A stretch of DNA of 64,000 bases from Sporosarcina jiandibaonis (GCF_013184495.1 NZ_JAAOIY010000005.1:62001-126000); one strand, 5' to 3'; counted from the stretch's first letter, positions 16,718 to 25,385 are shown. The notes: a model not told the origin generated them from the letters alone. Made by a program: numbers and translations.

Positions 16718-16801
16718 AACGTTTTGCTTGAAGTAGGAAACGTTTCCGCAAGAGTAAGTAACGTTTTTAAGAAAGTATGCAACGTTCTTCCAACCTCTCC
16801 A
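16718..16801. repeat. 21-bp tandem repeat, four units, core AACGTTT
   Basis: AACGTTT starts at 16718, 16739 and 16760, with AACGTTC at 16781: an exact 21-bp step each time, with variable sequence between. If read in the frame of the following gene it would encode a seven-residue repeat beginning NV, but no ribosome site supports translation. Same period as the arrays at 7264, 15439 and 23293, with a different core. Confidence 0.75.
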
Positions 16802-16810
16802 AATTCACAC

Positions 16811-16848
16811 TTCACAAAAAACTCCAAAAACATGTATGATAGTATCAT
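16811..16848 (+). promoter_or_regulatory. Candidate promoter of MBL-fold gene with overlapping palindrome
   Basis: TTCACA (16811-16816), 18 bp, TATGAT (16835-16840). The -10 overlaps a perfect 13-bp palindrome ATGATA-G-TATCAT (16836-16848) that could be an operator. Confidence 0.4.
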
Positions 16849-16879
16849 AGGAATGTTCATCATCAAAGGGGGAGTTCAA

Positions 16880-17821
16880 TTGCTTAACGAGTTAGGGATT
16901 ACGTCGATCAGAGTAGAGTTGCCGTTTCGCTTGAATCATGTCAATTGTTTCATGGCGGAAGGTGAAAACGGGTGGACGGTTATTGATTCGGGATTGAATA
17001 ATTCATATACAACTAAATTATGGGACGAATTGCTTCAAGGGAAGAATGTCACTGACCTCTATTTAACGCATTATCATCCAGATCATTTTGGGCATTCGGG
17101 GACGCTTCAACAAAAAACTGGCGCGTGGGTATCGATGTCAAAAATCGATGCGGATGCCGGGTTCAATGCATGGACCGATGAATTTCTTGGAAGTATACAT
17201 AGCCATTATAGAGCATCGGGAATTCCAGAAGAAATCGGCGCGCAGATGGTGCAGAACACCGTTGAATTCATACCGCTCGTTACGCCGCATCCGAAAGTCG
17301 ACCATTATTTTATCGAAGGCGAAAAAGTTCCCATTGGCCGTTTTGAATATGAAGTCATCTTTGCGCCGGGTCATTCAGATGGCATGGTTTGTTTTTACAA
17401 TGCGGAAAAAAGCACACTTCTTTCGGCCGATCATATCTTGCCGAGAATTACGCCGAATATTTCATACTGGTTCCATGGCAATGATAACCCGCTGGAATCC
17501 TATCTCACTTCATTAGAAAAAATAAAAAAACTTGATATCGACTTTGTCGTGCCTTCCCACGGTAAACCATTTCACGGAGCGAATAACCGAATTGATGAAA
17601 TAAAAAAACACCATGATAACCGATTGGCTGAAACAATGAAAGCAATCGGCAATGGAGCTACGGTCTATGAGGTTTTCAATCGCCTTTTCCAATTTGAATT
17701 AACCGTACACGAAATACGTTTTGCTGTGGGCGAAACATTAGCGCATCTTGAATATTTGAGACATAAAGGAAATTGTCAAAGAGAATTGCAAAATGGAGTT
17801 TGGCATTACACGATAAAGTAA
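16880..17821 (+). CDS. MBL-fold metallo-hydrolase
   Basis: 313 residues. Metallo-beta-lactamase fold with the dinuclear metal motif THYHPDHFGHSG near residue 65, GHSDG (third metal His) near residue 170 and SADHILPRITP (bridging Asp and nearby His). A C-terminal helical region (RIDEIKKHHDNRLAETMKAI) of about 80 residues follows the fold, as in RNase-Z/thioesterase-like LACTB2 relatives; the substrate is unknown. TTG 16880 is the best start because AAAGGGGGAG lies 6 nt before it. A longer open frame upstream runs through the 21-bp repeats and has no ribosome site. Confidence 0.82.
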   Translation: MLNELGITSIRVELPFRLNHVNCFMAEGENGWTVIDSGLNNSYTTKLWDELLQGKNVTDLYLTHYHPDHFGHSGTLQQKTGAWVSMSKIDADAGFNAWTDEFLGSIHSHYRASGIPEEIGAQMVQNTVEFIPLVTPHPKVDHYFIEGEKVPIGRFEYEVIFAPGHSDGMVCFYNAEKSTLLSADHILPRITPNISYWFHGNDNPLESYLTSLEKIKKLDIDFVVPSHGKPFHGANNRIDEIKKHHDNRLAETMKAIGNGATVYEVFNRLFQFELTVHEIRFAVGETLAHLEYLRHKGNCQRELQNGVWHYTIK

Positions 17822-17892
17822 ATAGTGATGATGGGCCATAGGCATTGTTTTAGCCACTGAATTTTTCCGAAACAATAGGGGGAATATAGTTA

Positions 17893-18606
17893 ATGAAACC
17901 AGTTATCGGCATTACGACAGGTATTGAAAGCGTAAAAAAGCATCAATTGAACACTAATTATGTAACTGCAATCATACGGGCAGGAGGATTGCCGCTCATT
18001 TTACCGATTGGTATCGAAACAGACGTCAAGCAAGTAGCCCAAATGCTCGACGGATTACTACTCACTGGCGGCGGGGACATCGACCCGAATTTATTCGATG
18101 AAGAACCTCATGCGTTGCTTGGTGAAGTTACGCCAACTCGCGACACGCTTGAAATCGAACTAGTGAATGAATTTCTCCGGGTCAATAAACCGATTTTAGG
18201 CATTTGCAGGGGCCATCAAATTTTAAACGTTGCACTGGGCGGAGCGATTATTCAAGATATTCATTCGCAAAGCTCAAACACGATTTTACAACATTCGCAA
18301 AAAGCGCCGAGAAGCCATCGTTCTCATTTCGTTCAAGTCGAAAAAGAGTCCATTCTCGAATCAATAACGGAAACTCCCAAAATCAAAGTGAACTCTTTCC
18401 ATCATCAAGCAGTAAAAGATGTGCCAAAACCGCTCATGATCAGCGGAACAGCTAGCGATGGAATCATAGAAGCCGTAGAAAGCACGGCGCATCACTTCGT
18501 ACTCGGCGTGCAGTGGCATCCGGAAGCATTAGCGGAAAACGGGGATGCTGTATCACTTGGACTTTTCAATAAATTCATAGGAAAATGCAAAGAAGGCAGG
18601 TCCTGA
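17893..18606 (+). CDS. Class I glutamine amidotransferase-like hydrolase (PuuD/gamma-glutamyl-GABA hydrolase family)
   Basis: 237 residues, peptidase C26 family. Motifs: LLLTGGGDIDPNLFDEEP, nucleophile elbow GICRGHQILNV with Cys105, SFHHQAV, and the catalytic His-Glu in GVQWHPEAL near the C-terminus. Known relatives cleave gamma-glutamyl bonds, for example in gamma-glutamyl-GABA from putrescine breakdown. It is followed within a few bases by an M19 dipeptidase, so the two may act one after the other on a gamma-glutamyl or short peptide substrate (inference). Confidence 0.87.
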   Translation: MKPVIGITTGIESVKKHQLNTNYVTAIIRAGGLPLILPIGIETDVKQVAQMLDGLLLTGGGDIDPNLFDEEPHALLGEVTPTRDTLEIELVNEFLRVNKPILGICRGHQILNVALGGAIIQDIHSQSSNTILQHSQKAPRSHRSHFVQVEKESILESITETPKIKVNSFHHQAVKDVPKPLMISGTASDGIIEAVESTAHHFVLGVQWHPEALAENGDAVSLGLFNKFIGKCKEGRS

Positions 18607-18608
18607 AA

Positions 18609-19535
18609 ATGGATATCATCGATTTACATTGCGACGTTCTTTTAAGACTTTACGAGACTAATGGAAAATTGAAATTCAAAGATTCGCCCGAACTCGATAC
18701 GAATTATGAAAAGATGAAAAAAGGCGGTGTTCGTGTTCAAGCGTTTGCGATTTTCATCGAACCGGACATGAAATCGGACGAGAAATTCCAAGCCGCTTTA
18801 GATCAGATTCATTATTTTTACACAGATGTGCTCGCAAACAATCCGAATATGAAGCAAATTAAGGATTGGAGCGATTTTGATCAGCTGAAAACCGGAGAAA
18901 TTGGCGCCTTTTTAACACTAGAAGGCGTGGACGCCATCGGCAATGACCTGCAAAAATTGAGCATTCTTTACGAATTAGGCGTTCGTTCAATCGGACTTAC
19001 ATGGAATAACGCGAACTTAGCTGCGGACGGGGCAGGGGAAAAACGTGGCGCTGGGCTGACCGCATTCGGAAGAGAAATCGTCCAATTCAATAACCGTCAT
19101 AAAATCCTGACCGATGTCTCCCATTTATGCGAAAAAGCATTTTGGGATGTCATGGACGAAGCGACTTACCCGATTGCTAGCCACTCGAACGCAAGAGCCC
19201 TGTGCGATCATGTGCGAAATCTATCGGACGAACAGGCCAAGGCCATGTTTGATAAAAATGGACTAATCCACGTCGTTTATTGTCCTGAATTTGTGAAAGA
19301 AAAAGGGGAAGTGACGATTTCCGATCTTATTAAACATATTGATCATTTCTGTTCGTTAGGCGGGATGAAACAAATCGGATTAGGCTCCGACTTCGACGGC
19401 ATCGATGCCAAAATCATCAATCTGGAAGATGCCTCCATGCACCCCAATTTGATAAACGAACTTCTAAAACATTATAGCGAAGACGAAGTAAAAGGATTTG
19501 CCTATCACAACTTCCTAGACCATCGTCCGAAATGA
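18609..19535 (+). CDS. Membrane dipeptidase (peptidase M19, renal dipeptidase family)
   Basis: 308 residues. Zinc ligands visible: DLHCDVL (HxD, residues 5-7), LEGVDAIG (bridging Glu), DVSHLCEKAFWDV and PIASHSNARAL (His pair), and LGSDFDG near the C-terminus. Known: dizinc hydrolysis of dipeptides including L-Xaa-D-Xaa, and of Pro-containing or Cys-Gly dipeptides in bacterial homologues. The ATG at 18609 is used, 8 nt after GAAGGCAGG, rather than an upstream ATG at 18585 inside the preceding gene. It ends in a terminator. Confidence 0.9.
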   Translation: MDIIDLHCDVLLRLYETNGKLKFKDSPELDTNYEKMKKGGVRVQAFAIFIEPDMKSDEKFQAALDQIHYFYTDVLANNPNMKQIKDWSDFDQLKTGEIGAFLTLEGVDAIGNDLQKLSILYELGVRSIGLTWNNANLAADGAGEKRGAGLTAFGREIVQFNNRHKILTDVSHLCEKAFWDVMDEATYPIASHSNARALCDHVRNLSDEQAKAMFDKNGLIHVVYCPEFVKEKGEVTISDLIKHIDHFCSLGGMKQIGLGSDFDGIDAKIINLEDASMHPNLINELLKHYSEDEVKGFAYHNFLDHRPK

Positions 19536-19536
19536 A

Positions 19537-19580
19537 AAAACTGCGGGAGCAATCAGTAAAATGATTTCTCCCGCAGTTTT
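19537..19580 (+). terminator. Strong intrinsic terminator after the dipeptidase
   Basis: AAAACTGCGGGAG (19537-19549) pairs perfectly with CTCCCGCAGTTTT (19568-19580); an inner AATCA/TGATT stem extends it. Confidence 0.9.
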
Positions 19581-19607
19581 AATTTATAAATGGCCTTTTC
19601 CCTCTCT

Positions 19608-19638
19608 TGAATAAACCCTCTCCTACAAGGGAATAATA
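19608..19638 (+). promoter_or_regulatory. Sigma-G-like forespore promoter of the ger operon
   Basis: TGAATA (19608-19613), 18 bp, AATAATA (19632-19638), compared with the sigma-G consensus TGMATA - 17/18 - CATAMTA; only the first base of the -10 differs. Known ger operons are transcribed in the forespore by sigma-G, so position and context agree. No good sigma-A promoter competes in this gap. Confidence 0.55.
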
Positions 19639-19671
19639 ACCCCATAACTAGTTGCAAGAGGAGGCATTCCA

Positions 19672-21069
19672 ATCGAAGCGCTCAAAACAAAATTAGATGG
19701 AATTGAGGATGCCGTATTTAAGGATATATATGTCGATAAAGAACGAATCACACTGATTTATTTCAGTTCGCTAATTGACAATAAAGTACTGCACCAGACA
19801 GTCATCGCGCCTTTATTGCAATCAAAAGCAAATGTATTGCAGACAGCTGAAGTTATTGAAGCAAGCGATCTTGCAAACATTATTTCCTCAGTTACAGAAG
19901 GGAACACAATTTTATATTTTCACATAGAAGACCTTTACTTAAGTATAAAAACATTTAGCGCGCCAACTGCTGCAATAGCTGAAACTGATACCGAGTCTAG
20001 CGTCATTGGACCGCAAAATGCATTAACTGAATCACTTGAAACAAATTTATCACTATTAAAGAGAAGAATTCAAAACCCCAATTTAAAAATCAAAAATTTC
20101 GTTGTCGGGCCTGAAACCAATACGAAAGTTTCTGTTTTATATATGGAAAACATTGTAAATGAAGAAAATCTGGACATAGTCATTAAAAAAATTGAAAAAA
20201 TAGATCATCCCGGTTTTAACGATATTTCTATTTTGCAGCAGTTACTGGATGAACATCCGTTTTCCCCGTTTCCGCAATACCATGAAACGGTAAGACCGGA
20301 TATCGCAGTGTCAGGCCTATTGGACGGGCGTATTGTCGTTGCAATGGAGAATAGTAATGGAATCATAATTTGTCCAATTTCATTTTTCGAGTTATTTATT
20401 TCGCCAGAGGATTATTACAATCGGTGGACAACGGCATCACTTCTTCGTTCTCTTCGTTTTTTTGGATTTTTCTTGACGATCATATTAACGCCGACATATA
20501 TTTCAGTTTTGACTTATCACCCTGAAATGTTGCCGTTCGATGTCCTGCTGAATCTCCAGGAATCGCGAGGAAAGGTTCCATTTTCACCATTTATGGAAGT
20601 ATTATTCATGGAACTTGTTATTGAGATATTAAGAGAAGCCGGTTCGCGAATGCCGACAAAGATTGGGCAAACGATTGGTATTGTTGGCGGTATCGTTATT
20701 GGAACCGCCGCGGTTGAAGCGAGTCTCGTTAGTAATACGCTAATCGTTATCGTCGCTGTTTCGGCGCTTTTATCCTTTTTGCCTCCAAACTTTATCATGA
20801 GTAACACGAGTCGCTTCGTTCGGTACTTTTTCATATTCTCAGCAGGCTTGTTCGGGCTTTATGGCCAAATGCTTGCATTCGCATGGCTGTTTCACCATTT
20901 ACTGAGCCTAACTTCATTAAACACGCCTTACATGACACCTTTAATACCAAGAAAATGGACAGACCTTTTTGACTCGGTTGTTCGAATGCCGACCAAATTT
21001 TTAAAATATAAACCTGGAATTGCAAGAGCGCAAACTAAAAAAAGACCTCCTGTAGACAAGGAGGAATGA
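19672..21069 (+). CDS. Spore germination protein GerA family (A subunit), ATC start
   Basis: 465 residues if read from ATC 19672. N-terminal soluble half (KDIYVDKERITLIYFSSLID; LKIKNFVVGP), then about five membrane segments with PDIAVSGLLDGRIVVAMEN before them and SLRFFGFFLTIILTPTYISVLTYHPEMLP, EAGSRMPTKIGQTIGIVGGIVIGTAAV split over the next ones, all GerAA/GerBA hallmarks. Known: pentameric nutrient receptor channel in the spore inner membrane. The only canonical in-frame start is TTG 19816, which would remove 48 conserved residues and has no ribosome site; AGAGGAGG at 19657-19664 points to ATC at 7 nt. First gene of a gerA-B-C operon. Confidence 0.88.
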   Translation: MEALKTKLDGIEDAVFKDIYVDKERITLIYFSSLIDNKVLHQTVIAPLLQSKANVLQTAEVIEASDLANIISSVTEGNTILYFHIEDLYLSIKTFSAPTAAIAETDTESSVIGPQNALTESLETNLSLLKRRIQNPNLKIKNFVVGPETNTKVSVLYMENIVNEENLDIVIKKIEKIDHPGFNDISILQQLLDEHPFSPFPQYHETVRPDIAVSGLLDGRIVVAMENSNGIIICPISFFELFISPEDYYNRWTTASLLRSLRFFGFFLTIILTPTYISVLTYHPEMLPFDVLLNLQESRGKVPFSPFMEVLFMELVIEILREAGSRMPTKIGQTIGIVGGIVIGTAAVEASLVSNTLIVIVAVSALLSFLPPNFIMSNTSRFVRYFFIFSAGLFGLYGQMLAFAWLFHHLLSLTSLNTPYMTPLIPRKWTDLFDSVVRMPTKFLKYKPGIARAQTKKRPPVDKEE

Positions 21070-22158
21070 ATGATGGATGACAATAAATTAAAAGTATTAA
21101 ATCGCTATCATGTCGTATTTCTCATTCAAAATGTAATCATAGGAACCACGGTTTTATCGCTGCCACATCGATTAAGTTCCATGGGCTATAGCCAATGGTG
21201 GATGCCTTTGTTATTTGGCGTTGTCGCAAACCTGTTACTCATACCGATGATTTGGCTCGGACTAAAATATCGAAATGATACTTTATTCGTCATCCATGAA
21301 AAGCTTTTCGGTAAATGGGCAGGAAAAACGATCAATGCAATTCTTCTTATCTATTTCATCGTTGTGTTATCTGCTGTATCTTCAAGCTTTTTACAATTAA
21401 TTCAAGTCGTCGCGCTTGTAGATCGAGAAATTACAGCTCCCTTGATTATTTTATTATTGATGACGATTTATATCGTTCACGGCGGGATTAAATCAATCGC
21501 AAGGTTTTGTATCATGAGTTTTTTCATGACGTTAGGGCTTCTTTACTTTTTGAATTGGGGTATTGCCGATGGCGATATCCGTCATACGATGCCGATTTTC
21601 AATTTCACGGCTAAACAATTTTTCACTGCTTCGAAAAAAGGGTTAATGGCCATCGGCGGCTTTGAATTAATCTCATTTTATTTTCCGTATATTATCAACC
21701 AGAAAAAAGCTTTAAAACACGCATCCTTTGGATTATGGTTAAGCATATTATTCATCTTTTTTTTCACGTTTGTAAGTGTTATGTTTTTTTCGGAATGGCA
21801 ACTTAAGAATGTATTGTACCCGGTTTTAAATTTATTTAAAGAAGGTCAGCTATCTTATCTTGAAAGACTCGACGTGCTAGGCATAACGATGTGGGTATTT
21901 CTAATTTTATCAACAACTGCCGCCTATTTGTGGGCGGCAAAGAAGGGAATAGACTCCATTCGTTCCTCACCGAAAAAGACGCACTTATATTTTGTGGCCG
22001 TGTTTGTCTTCATACTGGTTAAATTTCCGTATATGGAAGCATTTCAGAGGATCTTGTTTGAACGCGTATTTTATTTGATGTACGCATTATTTCTTTGGCC
22101 CATACTGTTGTGTTTAATCCACATGATTAAACCAAAAAAGAACGAGGGATTGGAATGA
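21070..22158 (+). CDS. Spore germination protein GerB family (amino-acid-permease-like B subunit)
   Basis: 362 residues, ten predicted membrane segments, APC/AAAP fold. Opens with LNRYHVVFLIQNVIIGTTVLSLPHRL, the GerAB/GerKB start, and includes GGIKSIARFCIMSFFMTLGLLYFLN in two halves and KAFGGFELISFYFPYI-like IGGFELISFYFPYI. Known: the B subunit binds the nutrient germinant. It starts immediately after the gerA stop behind AAGGAGG; ATG 21070 or 21073 could be used. It overlaps gerC by 4 bp. Confidence 0.9.
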   Translation: MMDDNKLKVLNRYHVVFLIQNVIIGTTVLSLPHRLSSMGYSQWWMPLLFGVVANLLLIPMIWLGLKYRNDTLFVIHEKLFGKWAGKTINAILLIYFIVVLSAVSSSFLQLIQVVALVDREITAPLIILLLMTIYIVHGGIKSIARFCIMSFFMTLGLLYFLNWGIADGDIRHTMPIFNFTAKQFFTASKKGLMAIGGFELISFYFPYIINQKKALKHASFGLWLSILFIFFFTFVSVMFFSEWQLKNVLYPVLNLFKEGQLSYLERLDVLGITMWVFLILSTTAAYLWAAKKGIDSIRSSPKKTHLYFVAVFVFILVKFPYMEAFQRILFERVFYLMYALFLWPILLCLIHMIKPKKNEGLE

Positions 22159-23258
22159 AGAAACTTATTTTGCTATTTTTCATTGTGGGGATTACTTTGA
22201 CAGCTGGATGTACTGAAACTGGACAACGCACGTCCGTAGAAGAATTGTCGCTCGTCAGTAGTATCGGATTTGACTTAGTGAATGATAAAGAAATGAGGAT
22301 GACAGTCGGGATTCCTCAACCTGCGGGGGAATCCCCAGAACTTACCGAGTCTTATTCGGTCAACACGGAAATGGTATCAGAAGGACTTGTTAAGCTATCT
22401 TCAAAAACAGATAAAATGATTGTTATAAATCAACTGCGTACGCTCTTATTCAGCGAAGAGTTCGCGAAAAATGGAAAAGTAACTGAAATAATCGAGCATT
22501 TTTATCGGAATCCCACAGTAGGCAACAAAGTTCGCATCGTCATTGTCAAAGATAAGGTTGAGGATGTTCTGAAAGCAGATTATCCGGAAAACCAACATAT
22601 GGATGCATATTTGAATGAATTGTTCGAGCCGAAGCTTCATACTTCATTTAGCCCGTTTACATCGATACATGATTATATGAATACCCAAACGGATCCGGTT
22701 TATCATACGATGGTTCCATATTTAGAGAAGAAGGAAGGTTCGCTCGAAGTTACAAAGGTTGCTTTATTTGATAGTGAAAAATTGGTGGATACAATCTCAA
22801 CTGAACAATCGTTATTAATACAGGCGTTGGTGGGACTTAAAAAGCTGTCGCCAATCGACATTAAATTCAAAGACAATGAAACGGATAAACATCTTTTCTT
22901 AGAGCAAATAGAGAGCGATGTTAATATAAAGGGAAATAAGAATATTGATTTCCCGAAATTAAATATTGACCTTAAAATAAGAGCCGTGCTAGTTGAATAT
23001 AAAGGGAATCGGGATTTGAGCAAGGTAGACGAGTATGAGAAGTTAGAAAAAGAAATTAACAAACACCTTGAAAGAGAGATTAAGGAAATTCTTGAAAAGC
23101 TTCAAAAGTTGGAATTGGACCCGGCAGGCCTAAGTGAATATTTCAGAATGCAGCATAAAGGAAAGTGGACAGAAGATTTGACTAAGAAAGTAATCGCGTC
23201 GTTAGATTATAAAGTTAAAGTGGAAATGAAAGTTTTGAATACGGGAACGTTGCGGTGA
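22155..23258 (+). CDS. Spore germination lipoprotein, Ger(x)C family (C subunit)
   Basis: 367 residues. Signal with lipobox LTAGC, then VEELSLVSSIGFDLVNDKEMRMTVGIPQP, the usual Ger(x)C opening, and a long C-terminal part with VEYKGNRDLSKVDEYEKLEKEINKHLEREI. Known: the C subunit is diacylglycerated and sits on the outer surface of the spore inner membrane, needed for receptor function. It overlaps gerB by ATGA and completes a standard A-B-C receptor. The germinant cannot be predicted. Confidence 0.92.
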   Translation: MKKLILLFFIVGITLTAGCTETGQRTSVEELSLVSSIGFDLVNDKEMRMTVGIPQPAGESPELTESYSVNTEMVSEGLVKLSSKTDKMIVINQLRTLLFSEEFAKNGKVTEIIEHFYRNPTVGNKVRIVIVKDKVEDVLKADYPENQHMDAYLNELFEPKLHTSFSPFTSIHDYMNTQTDPVYHTMVPYLEKKEGSLEVTKVALFDSEKLVDTISTEQSLLIQALVGLKKLSPIDIKFKDNETDKHLFLEQIESDVNIKGNKNIDFPKLNIDLKIRAVLVEYKGNRDLSKVDEYEKLEKEINKHLEREIKEILEKLQKLELDPAGLSEYFRMQHKGKWTEDLTKKVIASLDYKVKVEMKVLNTGTLR

Positions 23259-23292
23259 AAGAGGTGTGAATTAATTAGGGGACGTTGGATCC

Positions 23293-23384
23293 GGATATCC
23301 GTATGTTTGGCGCGGATATCCGCCATTTGGAGCAACATATCCGCACCTATTCCGCTAGTGTCGCAGCCCTTGCACGCCAATCCA
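23293..23384. repeat. 21-bp-period repeat, about five units, core GGATATCCG
   Basis: ATATCCG ends at 23301, 23322 and 23343, exact 21-bp steps; decayed copies end near 23363 (TGTCG) and 23384 (AATCCA). The first two units share the palindrome GGATATCC. The array lies between the convergent gerC and msrAB genes and reaches the msrAB stop. Confidence 0.7.
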
Positions 23385-24479
23385 CTATTCAACAAGGTTC
23401 TCCAAATACCCATAACCTTCTCGTTCCATATCGTCCAACGGAACAAACAAAATAGACGCGCTGTTAATGCAGTATCTTTTTCCACCCCGGTCAGCCGGGC
23501 CATCGTCAAATACATGCCCTAAATGAATATCGCCAACACGGCTTCGGACTTCGGTTCGGACCATATTAAAACTCGTGTCGACCGTATACGTAACGACATT
23601 TGGGTCAATGGGTTTTGTAAAACTTGGCCACCCGCAGTAAGAATCATATTTATCGGTACTCGAAAACAAGGGTTCACCCGTGACAATGTCCACATAAATT
23701 CCAGGGTCATACAAATCCCAATATTCATTTGAATAAGCAGTTTCGGTATCATCGAGAACAGCAACGTTATATTGCTCAACCGTTAATTTCTTTTTAATTT
23801 CAACATCACTCGGTCGTGAATATAGAGACGGATCCACTAGCGATTCAAAATCATCCAAAATACTCATATCGATATGGCAGTAGGCAGTAGGATTTTTCAC
23901 TAAAAAGTCTTGATGGTATTCTTCCGCTAAGAAATAATTCGTTAATGGCAATACTTCCGTAACGATTGCTTTATCGTATTTTTTCCGCTCAGCCTTCAAT
24001 AATTCATCAATCACATAGGCATCTTTTTCATTGACATAATAAATGCCGGTACGGTATTGAATGCCGATATCATTGCCTTGTTGATTTAAAGTAGTCGGAT
24101 CGATTGCTTTGAAATAATACTCGATAAGCGTGGACAGCTCTACTTCCTCCGAATCATACTGGACTTCAACCGCTTCAACAAATCCCATTTCACCACTAAT
24201 GACTTCTTCATAGGTGGGGTTTTCGCCCGAGCCATTGGCGAAGCCGGACGTCACATCATGAACGCCGGGCATTTTGGAAAAGAATTCTTCTACTCCCCAA
24301 AAGCAACCTCCAGCGAAATAAATGACTTCGAGTTCGATCTCGGCTTTGATCTCAGAAGTGGTCGATTCAAGGGGTTTTGTTTTCGTATCGACCTCTTCAA
24401 CCGTTGTTGTCTGTCCTGCACATGCTGAAATGACAAGTAGTAAGCTGAAAAATAAGATACCGAAAAGTACTTTTTTCAT
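23385..24479 (-). CDS. msrAB: Lipid-anchored methionine sulfoxide reductase MsrA-MsrB fusion
   Basis: 364 residues. Lipobox ISAC, a short linker, an MsrA domain with catalytic [11 protein letters not shown] near residue 58 and the HQDFLVKNP tail, then an MsrB domain with [32 protein letters not shown] and catalytic Cys in [11 protein letters not shown]. The MsrB part lacks the two zinc CxxC pairs, as in several fused forms. Known: reduces both epimers of methionine sulfoxide, here outside the membrane. It follows a thioredoxin-like lipoprotein by 10 bp, its likely electron donor. Confidence 0.93.
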   Translation of the reverse strand: MKKVLFGILFFSLLLVISACAGQTTTVEEVDTKTKPLESTTSEIKAEIELEVIYFAGGCFWGVEEFFSKMPGVHDVTSGFANGSGENPTYEEVISGEMGFVEAVEVQYDSEEVELSTLIEYYFKAIDPTTLNQQGNDIGIQYRTGIYYVNEKDAYVIDELLKAERKKYDKAIVTEVLPLTNYFLAEEYHQDFLVKNPTAYCHIDMSILDDFESLVDPSLYSRPSDVEIKKKLTVEQYNVAVLDDTETAYSNEYWDLYDPGIYVDIVTGEPLFSSTDKYDSYCGWPSFTKPIDPNVVTYTVDTSFNMVRTEVRSRVGDIHLGHVFDDGPADRGGKRYCINSASILFVPLDDMEREGYGYLENLVE

Positions 24480-24489
24480 GGCTATTCTC

Positions 24490-25008
24490 CTATCTTAGTC
24501 GTTTCATGATTTTCGAAATCTCTTTGTTGTAAGTATGTCCGGCAATCGTTTCCTCGAGTTCCCCGAACCGGCTAATAATATAAGAAGTCGGATAAGCAAT
24601 CACACCGAATTCTTTTGCCCAAACGCCGTCTTCATCTAGCAGGACAGTAATGTTTTTGTATGGTAGCGTTTCATACCATTCTTTGAACTTTTCGGACGAC
24701 ATTTCGCCTTTATAATTAGGATTTACAATACTAATCACTTGAAAGTCGGTTTCATTCGCCGATAATGTATTTAGCTCCTCAAGACCTGCCAAACAGATTG
24801 AACACCAGGAAGCCCAGTACTTAACGTAAACTTTTTGCCCAGAATCCTCCAGCGCAACCGTATTCCCATCTAAATCCTCTAGTACAAACATCGGGGCTAA
24901 ATCGTCTTCATTTATCATAATGACATCATTTCCGTACGGTGTGCCGCAACTCGAAATAAGGAGAATAAAAATCAAAGAAACTATCAATCGCATACTCTTC
25001 CGCTTCAT
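24490..25008 (-). CDS. TlpA/ResA-like thioredoxin-fold lipoprotein
   Basis: 172 residues. Lipobox ISSC, then an AhpC/TSA-type thioredoxin fold: [18 protein letters not shown], active site [16 protein letters not shown] (CxxC), and the cis-Pro loop [15 protein letters not shown] 7 nt before ATG supports the start. Known: extracytoplasmic reductants of this class reduce Msr enzymes in Neisseria (PilB N-domain) and pneumococcus (Etrx). The partner msrAB follows at 10 bp; a CcdA-type electron carrier is not in this operon and must be elsewhere. Confidence 0.9.
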   Translation of the reverse strand: MKRKSMRLIVSLIFILLISSCGTPYGNDVIMINEDDLAPMFVLEDLDGNTVALEDSGQKVYVKYWASWCSICLAGLEELNTLSANETDFQVISIVNPNYKGEMSSEKFKEWYETLPYKNITVLLDEDGVWAKEFGVIAYPTSYIISRFGELEETIAGHTYNKEISKIMKRLR

Positions 25009-25087
25009 TATTAACCCCCTACTGATTAATAGTTCTGATAATTCTATACTATCATAAATAACTCCGCACTATAAGTATATGTGCATA

Positions 25088-25113
25088 TAAAAAAGAAGAC
25101 CCGTAGGCCTCCT
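25088..25113 (-). terminator. Intrinsic terminator of the MBL-DUF3006 operon
   Basis: On the minus strand AGGAGGCC pairs with GGTCTTCT (two G-U pairs), followed by T6. Confidence 0.7.
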
Positions 25114-25118
25114 TTAAA

Positions 25119-25382
25119 TTAATCGCGTTTGAAGCGACTCGTTTTTTTCGATTTCAATCGTTGCATTTGTTTTTGGATATCGCGCTTCATGTCGCTAGTC
25201 TTCTTTTCATCTAATTGAAGTGAAATAACTGCGTTTCCTTGAATTTCAACGAGTAACCAAGAGCCTTCGCTGCTTCCGGCAGGGAGCGAAGAAGTCGGGA
25301 CATGGAATTCTTTTTGTAAACTTTCAACGAGAATGAGCGCCTGATTATTATCTGTAAATCGGTCAAGATAAGCTGAATACAT
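25119..25382 (-). CDS. DUF3006 family small protein
   Basis: 87 residues: AYLDRFTDNNQALILVES, then VPTSSLPAGSSEGSWLLVEIQ, a small beta domain in which the LDRF...LP.G..EG pattern is the DUF3006 signature, then a basic C-terminal tail (KSKKTSRFKRD). Family members usually sit next to ComEC-like MBL proteins, as here (3 bp after the MBL-HhH gene). Function unknown; a partner or regulator of the secreted MBL protein is the simplest guess. Confidence 0.75.
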   Translation of the reverse strand: MYSAYLDRFTDNNQALILVESLQKEFHVPTSSLPAGSSEGSWLLVEIQGNAVISLQLDEKKTSDMKRDIQKQMQRLKSKKTSRFKRD

Positions 25383-25385
25383 CTT

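Noticed and set aside
16703..16879. Long N-terminal extension of the MBL-fold protein
   Set aside because: It is made of the 21-bp repeats, lacks a ribosome site and overlaps the terminator tail of the previous gene; TTG 16880 has a strong site.
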